This document shows positions 60,184 to 64,000 of a DNA stretch of 64,000 nucleotides, piece by piece. A program made the translations under genes and the position numbers. The DNA is from Microbacterium oryzae (GTDB lineage Bacteria > Actinomycetota > Actinomycetes > Actinomycetales > Microbacteriaceae). The notes under the pieces were generated by a model. That model had not been told where the DNA came from. It saw nothing but the letters and a program-made list of their open reading frames with translations, and did not search any database. The stretch covers positions 1,178,001 to 1,242,000 of the forward strand of contig NZ_CP032550.1 of assembly GCF_009735645.1 (NCBI RefSeq), in the 5' to 3' direction. Each line of letters opens with the position of its first letter. Positions within the stretch are counted from its first letter, which is position 1.

Positions 60184-60384
60184 TCAGTCCCCCGGGACGA
60201 CGAGATGGGCCTTCTTCGCCTGCTTGCGATTGCGTTCCTTCGCGAAGATCTCCTTCGCGTCGGCTGGGTCCAGTCTGCCCTCCGCGAGCATCCGGATCGG
60301 ACAGCGCTTGCAGCGTGGCTTCGACTTGCAGCAGGTCTTCTTCGGCTTGTCCCGCTTGCCCTTCTTCTTCTTCCCGGAGCCCAC
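60184..60384 (-). CDS. Small basic Cys-rich protein, unknown
   Basis: 66-aa protein starting MGSGKKKKGKRDKPKK and carrying KTCCKSKPRCKRCPIRML (four cysteines, CC-x6-C-x2-C pattern), then a charged helix LDPADAKEIFAKERNRKQAKKA. It may be a zinc-binding nucleic-acid-associated protein. The GTG at 60384 has TACCAT exactly 6 nt upstream on the minus strand, the same leaderless arrangement as established genes here, which supports expression. It has no recognised domain. Confidence 0.7.
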   Translation of the reverse strand: MGSGKKKKGKRDKPKKTCCKSKPRCKRCPIRMLAEGRLDPADAKEIFAKERNRKQAKKAHLVVPGD

Positions 60385-60415
60385 CCCGTCATGGTAGGCG
60401 CTGCCGCCTCCCCCG

Positions 60416-61972
60416 TCAGAACGAGATCGGAAGCGACGGGGTGAGCCGCCGCAGCCGCGTGTGCGTCGGCAGCAGCGCGTCGTACAGCTCGTCGAACACC
60501 GGCAGCAGCGCGCGATACACGGCCGAATCGCCCGGATGGGGGCGGATCGTCTCGTGCACGGGCAGGCGCTGCGCGGCGACGTCGATCGACTCGATGAGCC
60601 CGAGCGCCTGCATGCCGAGGAGCGCTGCGCCGTAGCTCGACCCCTCCTGGCCCTCCAGCAACCCGACCGGCGCGCCGAACGCGTCGGCGAGCGTCTGCTG
60701 CCACAGCGGGTGCTGCATGACGCCGCCGGTGGCGCGGATCTCCTGCACCTCGAGATCGGCGGCCCGCATCGACTGCAGCACGAGCGCCAGCTGCATCGCG
60801 ACGCCCTCGACCGCCGCGCGGACGAGGTGCTCGGTGCGGTGCGCGCGCGTGAGCCCGATGTAGGAGCCCCGCGCGATGCTGCTCCAGTGCGGCGCGCGCT
60901 CGCTCAGCAGGTACGGCAGCATGAGCAGCCCGCCCGACCCCGCCGGCACGGTGGCGGCGGCGTCGAGGAGCTCCGCGGTGGTGAGCTCGTGCCCGCCCGC
61001 GATCTCCGAGCGCACCCAGTCGAGGGTGACGCCGCCGTTGTTGATGGCGCCGCCGATGACCCAGCGGTCCTCCGTGAGCGCGTAGCAGAACACGCCGCCG
61101 CGCGGGTCGACCGCGGGCCGGTCGACGGCGACGCGCAGGGCGCCGCTCGTGCCGATCGAGCAGGCCGCGACGCCGGGCCGGACGGCGCCGACACCGAGGT
61201 TCGCGAGCGGGCCATCCCCCGCGCCCACGACGACCGGAGTGGCGGCGGGCAGCCCCGTGGCCGCGGCGCCCTCCTCGGTCATCGTCTCGAGGATGGTCGT
61301 GGTCGGGACGAGCTCCGGCAGCTGCTCCGCGCGGATGCCGGCGAGCGACAGGGCCTCCTCGTCCCACGCCAGTCGATGGATGTCCATGAGACCCGAGCAG
61401 GACGCCAGCGAGTGGTCGATGACGAGGGCGCCGCACATCCGCAGCAGCACCCAGTCCTTGATTCCGGCCCAGATCGCGGCCTCCTGGCGGATCCGCGGCT
61501 CCTGCTCGCGGAACCAGATGAGCTTCGTCAGCGGCGACATGGGGTGGATGGGGGTGCCCGTGCGACGGTGGAGGGCCAGGCCCGCCGCCGACGCGCGCAG
61601 TCGTTCGGCCTGGACGGCGGCGCGGGTGTCGGCCCAGGTGACCACGGGAGTCAGCGGCCGCAGGCCCGCGTCGAGCGCCATCAGCGAGTGCATCGCCGAC
61701 GAGAACGACAGCCCGGCGACGCGCTCGGCGCCGATCTGCTCGACGACCTCTCGGATGGCCTGGTACACGGCCTCGAGGATGAGGTCGGGATCCTGCACGG
61801 CGTGGCCGGGGTGCGGCTCCTCCAGCGGGTAGCCGCGCGAGGCCGAGGAGACGAGGTCGCCGTCCACCGTCCAGGCGACGGCCTTCGTCGCCGTCGTGCC
61901 CATGTCGACACCGATGACGATGTCGCGCGCGGTACCCGCGACCGTCCCTGCGCCGGTCTCTGCGGCCGTCAC
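60416..61972 (-). CDS. gntK: FGGY-family gluconokinase
   Basis: FGGY carbohydrate kinase phosphorylating gluconate to 6-phosphogluconate, 518 aa. The N-terminal phosphate motif is IVIGVDMGTTATKAVAWT (about 18-35). The catalytic Asp lies in LGDGPLANLGVGAVRPG-type context (GAGDGPLANLG), and the C-terminal FGGY signature is EGVAMQLALVL..IRATGGVMQHPLW. It starts at a GTG overlapping the idnD stop (GTGA). In E. coli the equivalent step uses an unrelated P-loop kinase (IdnK/GntK); the operon context (idnD, idnO, GntP permease) makes gluconate the expected substrate. Xylulokinase is the alternative by family. Confidence 0.88.
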   Translation of the reverse strand: MTAAETGAGTVAGTARDIVIGVDMGTTATKAVAWTVDGDLVSSASRGYPLEEPHPGHAVQDPDLILEAVYQAIREVVEQIGAERVAGLSFSSAMHSLMALDAGLRPLTPVVTWADTRAAVQAERLRASAAGLALHRRTGTPIHPMSPLTKLIWFREQEPRIRQEAAIWAGIKDWVLLRMCGALVIDHSLASCSGLMDIHRLAWDEEALSLAGIRAEQLPELVPTTTILETMTEEGAAATGLPAATPVVVGAGDGPLANLGVGAVRPGVAACSIGTSGALRVAVDRPAVDPRGGVFCYALTEDRWVIGGAINNGGVTLDWVRSEIAGGHELTTAELLDAAATVPAGSGGLLMLPYLLSERAPHWSSIARGSYIGLTRAHRTEHLVRAAVEGVAMQLALVLQSMRAADLEVQEIRATGGVMQHPLWQQTLADAFGAPVGLLEGQEGSSYGAALLGMQALGLIESIDVAAQRLPVHETIRPHPGDSAVYRALLPVFDELYDALLPTHTRLRRLTPSLPISF

Positions 61973-62991
61973 AGCTCTGCGCTCGGGAGGGCGATGACGA
62001 CCTTGCTCGAGGTCTGGGAGTCGCGGGCGAGGGCGAAGGCGTCGGCGACGTCGTCGAGGGGCAGCACGTGGGTGACGACCTGCTCGATCTCGGGCCGCGC
62101 GGTCAGCAGCGTCACGGCCTCGTCGATCTCGTCGTCGAACCGGAACGTGCCCACCAGCGCGACCTCCTTCGAGATGAACGGGGCCAGGTTCACCGGGCGC
62201 GGCTCGTTCGGCACCATCCCGACCTGCACCACCACACCCCGGCGACGCACCGCGCCACCGGCGGCGGAGATCGCCACCGGCGCCCCCGAGCACTCCAGCA
62301 CCACATCGAACGCGTTCCCCGGCAGCTCGTCCACCCCGACCCGCACCACCGCGTCCGCGCCCAGGGCACGCGCCCGCTCCAACGGCGCCTCGAGCACATC
62401 GCTCACCGTCACGTGCGCAGCGCCCCGCGCCCGCACGGCCGCCACCGCCAGCAGCCCGATCGGCCCCGCCCCCGACACCAGCACCCGCGCCCCGGCGAGA
62501 TCCCCCGCCCGGGCCGCGGCGTGCAGGGCGACCGCGAGCGGCTCGGCGAGCACGGCCCGCCGCACCGGCAGGCCCCCCGGCAGCACCCGGACCATGTCCT
62601 CCCCCACCACCAGCAGCTCGCTCATCGCGCCCTGTGTATGCGGCCACGTCGACGCCGAACCCAGGTACGACCCGCCCGGCCACAGATGCCGGTCCCCCTC
62701 GATCCCCCGCTCCGGAGAGCCGAACCGGGCCGGATGCACCGTCACCGCAGTCCCCGGCGCCAGCCGCCCCGACGGGTCCAGATCCACCCGCCCCGACAGC
62801 TCGTGCCCGGGAACCAGAGGCTCACGCACCACGTACTCGCCGTTCGCGCCCTCGAAGTAGTAGTGCAGATCCGACCCGCAGATCCCCACGAACTCCACCC
62901 GCACCCGCACCTCCCCCGCCCCGGGCTCGGGCGCCGGAGCGTTCCGCACGTCGATCTGCTCCTTGCCGTCGATGAACGCCGCGCGCATCAT
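61969..62991 (-). CDS. idnD: L-idonate 5-dehydrogenase, no structural zinc site
   Basis: Medium-chain zinc dehydrogenase oxidising L-idonate to 5-keto-D-gluconate, 340 aa. Catalytic-zinc residues are present in GICGSDLHYYF (Cys near 37) and VPGHELSG (His/Glu near 64). The nucleotide site is VLVSGAGPIGLLAV. The four-cysteine structural-zinc loop (usually C-x2-C-x2-C-x7-C near 90-110) is missing: the aligned region HPARFGSPERGIEGDRHLWP has no Cys, while the flanking GSASTWPHTQGAMSELLVV is conserved. GGGAGG precedes two ATGs (62991, 62988); another in-frame ATG at 63009 would overlap idnO. Base usage changes inside the gene near 62210. Confidence 0.88.
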   Translation of the reverse strand: MMRAAFIDGKEQIDVRNAPAPEPGAGEVRVRVEFVGICGSDLHYYFEGANGEYVVREPLVPGHELSGRVDLDPSGRLAPGTAVTVHPARFGSPERGIEGDRHLWPGGSYLGSASTWPHTQGAMSELLVVGEDMVRVLPGGLPVRRAVLAEPLAVALHAAARAGDLAGARVLVSGAGPIGLLAVAAVRARGAAHVTVSDVLEAPLERARALGADAVVRVGVDELPGNAFDVVLECSGAPVAISAAGGAVRRRGVVVQVGMVPNEPRPVNLAPFISKEVALVGTFRFDDEIDEAVTLLTARPEIEQVVTHVLPLDDVADAFALARDSQTSSKVVIALPSAEL

Positions 62992-63005
62992 CGCCTCCCT
63001 CTCGC

Positions 63006-63773
63006 TCATACGACCGCCGTCATCCCACCGTCGACGAAGATGTTCTGCCCCGACACGAAACTCGACGCATCCGACACCAGATACAGCAACGTCCCCCACA
63101 GCTCCCGGAAATCCCCCCACCGCTGAGCCGGAGTCCGCGCCCGCAACCACGCGTCGAACGCCTCGTCCTCGACCAGCGCACGGTTCATCTCCGTCGCGAA
63201 GTAGCCCGGCGAGATCGCGTTGACCTGCACGTTGAAACGCGAAAGATCCGCCGCCATCCCCTTCGTCAGCATCGCCACCCCGCCCTTCGACGCCGAATAC
63301 GGGGCGATCGTCTGCCGCGCCAGCTGAGACTGCACCGACCCGATGTTCACCACCTTCCCCGACCCCCGCTCCGCCATCCCCGGCGTCACGAACCGCGACA
63401 CATAGAACACGCTCGACAGATTCGCCGAGACCACCGCATCCCAATCCGCCACCGGGAACTCCGTGAACGGCGCCCGCCGCTGCACCCCCGCATTGTTCAC
63501 CAGGATGTCCGGCACGCCCCGCTCCGCGACGAGATCACCCACACCCCGCTCCACCGCAGCAGCATCCGTCACATCGAACGCCACCACACCCGGCTCCCGA
63601 CCCGTCGCCTCCGCGATCGCGTCACGCGTCGCGACGAGCGCGTCCCGATCCCGCCCGTGCAGCACCACATCCGCACCCGCCTCCGCCAGCGCGAGCGCAA
63701 GCGAACGCCCCAACCCCCGCGACGAACCCGTCACGAGAGCCGAACGACCCGAGATGTCGAAGATGTCCGTCAT
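63006..63773 (-). CDS. idnO: Gluconate 5-dehydrogenase (SDR)
   Basis: Short-chain dehydrogenase reducing 5-keto-D-gluconate to D-gluconate, 255 aa. The NAD(P) motif is ALVTGSSRGLGRSLALALA (about 12-30), NNAG is at about 92, and the catalytic Ser/Tyr/Lys lie in IGSVQSQLARQTIAPYSASKGGV (Tyr near 156). The SDR C-terminal motif is FVSGQNIFVDGGMTAVV. The neighbouring idnD and gluconokinase indicate the L-idonate pathway. The ATG at 63773 overlaps the permease stop (ATGA). Codons are G-rich in the coding strand, unlike the core genes. Confidence 0.92.
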   Translation of the reverse strand: MTDIFDISGRSALVTGSSRGLGRSLALALAEAGADVVLHGRDRDALVATRDAIAEATGREPGVVAFDVTDAAAVERGVGDLVAERGVPDILVNNAGVQRRAPFTEFPVADWDAVVSANLSSVFYVSRFVTPGMAERGSGKVVNIGSVQSQLARQTIAPYSASKGGVAMLTKGMAADLSRFNVQVNAISPGYFATEMNRALVEDEAFDAWLRARTPAQRWGDFRELWGTLLYLVSDASSFVSGQNIFVDGGMTAVV

Positions 63774-64000
63774 CAGAAGATCGCGAAGATGACGAGGACG
63801 AGCGCGAATCCGACGACGGACTCGATCGCCTGCTGCACCGTCCAGGTCTTCAGCGTCGTCTTCACGTCCATGCCCATCAGGCGTCCGACGAGCCAGAAGC
63901 CGGAGTCGTTGACGTGGCTGGCGAACACCGAGCCCGCCGCGGCAGCGAGGGTGATGGCGGCGGTGTCGATCGCGCTGAACCCGCCGTCGATGACGGCCGG
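63773..64000 (-). CDS. GntP-family gluconate permease, 3' end
   Basis: The last 75 codons of a permease whose 5' part lies beyond the window. The visible C-terminus contains GSVFASHVNDSGFWLVGRLMGM, the characteristic GntP end motif, followed by KTWTVQQAIES and a final hydrophobic helix (VVGFALVLVIFAIF). It matches gluconate:H+ symporters such as IdnT/GntP. It is the first visible gene of the idonate operon, coupled to idnO by ATGA. Confidence 0.9.
   Translation of the reverse strand, partial: PAVIDGGFSAIDTAAITLAAAAGSVFASHVNDSGFWLVGRLMGMDVKTTLKTWTVQQAIESVVGFALVLVIFAIF

Overview
The window is about 70% G+C chromosomal DNA from an actinobacterium, most likely Microbacteriaceae and Microbacterium-like. 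The evidence is the mycobacteria-type cell-division and wall cluster, DivIVA/Wag31 with SepF, PknL with Rv2175c, GarA with FtsR, class II DAHP synthase, a DUF222/13E12-family HNH gene, and many apparently leaderless starts. No rRNA, tRNA, CRISPR array, insertion sequence or prophage was seen. Genes cover almost all of it; the only gene-free stretch over 300 bp is 52651-53145.

Region 1 (1-22000, minus strand): the division/wall (dcw) cluster, read from high to low coordinates. The order is mraZ, rsmH, ftsL-like, ftsI, murF, mraY, murD, ftsW, murG, murC, ftsQ, ftsZ, yggS, sepF, yggT, divIVA, lspA, rluD-type pseudouridine synthase, then dnaE (3' end outside the window). Many junctions are 4-bp ATGA overlaps. 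murE is absent from its usual place between ftsI and murF. mraZ carries three 10-bp-spaced MraZ boxes in its promoter.

Region 2 (21600-31250) keeps an order also found in Mycobacterium tuberculosis: DUF3040 protein, prenyl diphosphate synthase, Rv2175c-like regulator, pknL, aroG, plsC, fadD15-like ligase. A three-LysM wall protein is inserted beside pknL, with an MtrA-like direct repeat in its promoter. Region 3 (31240-42120) holds peptide deformylase with a long MinD-like ATPase, pyruvate carboxylase, a ParA-like ATPase, two MerR regulators (one FtsR-like), the FHA protein GarA, a CopC-like protein and a dihydrolipoamide dehydrogenase. FtsR (activator of ftsZ in corynebacteria) and GarA (regulator of 2-oxoglutarate dehydrogenase) form one overlapping pair, and both ftsZ and an lpd gene lie in the window.

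Region 4 (42170-52650): a CYTH protein with a small acidic partner, a YihY membrane protein, an orphan prepilin-type peptidase, smpB, ftsEX (FtsE with a long C-terminal tail), a sugar transporter divergent from a TetR regulator, a LOG-family protein and a FtsX-type ABC exporter. Region 5 (52650-64000) is the most accessory part. A 23-bp tandem repeat, a perfect DnaA-box 9-mer and a promoter matching the RecA-independent DNA-damage motif precede an 801-aa DUF222/HNH protein. It is followed by a deaminase, aminopeptidase N, a thioesterase, a diacylglycerol-kinase-type lipid kinase, a small Cys-rich basic protein and an L-idonate/gluconate operon (gntP-type permease, idnO, idnD, FGGY gluconokinase). 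Part of that operon has base usage unlike its surroundings.

The most useful general observation is that about sixteen first-of-unit genes have a TANNNT-like -10 box ending 6-7 nt before the start codon, so they are probably leaderless.
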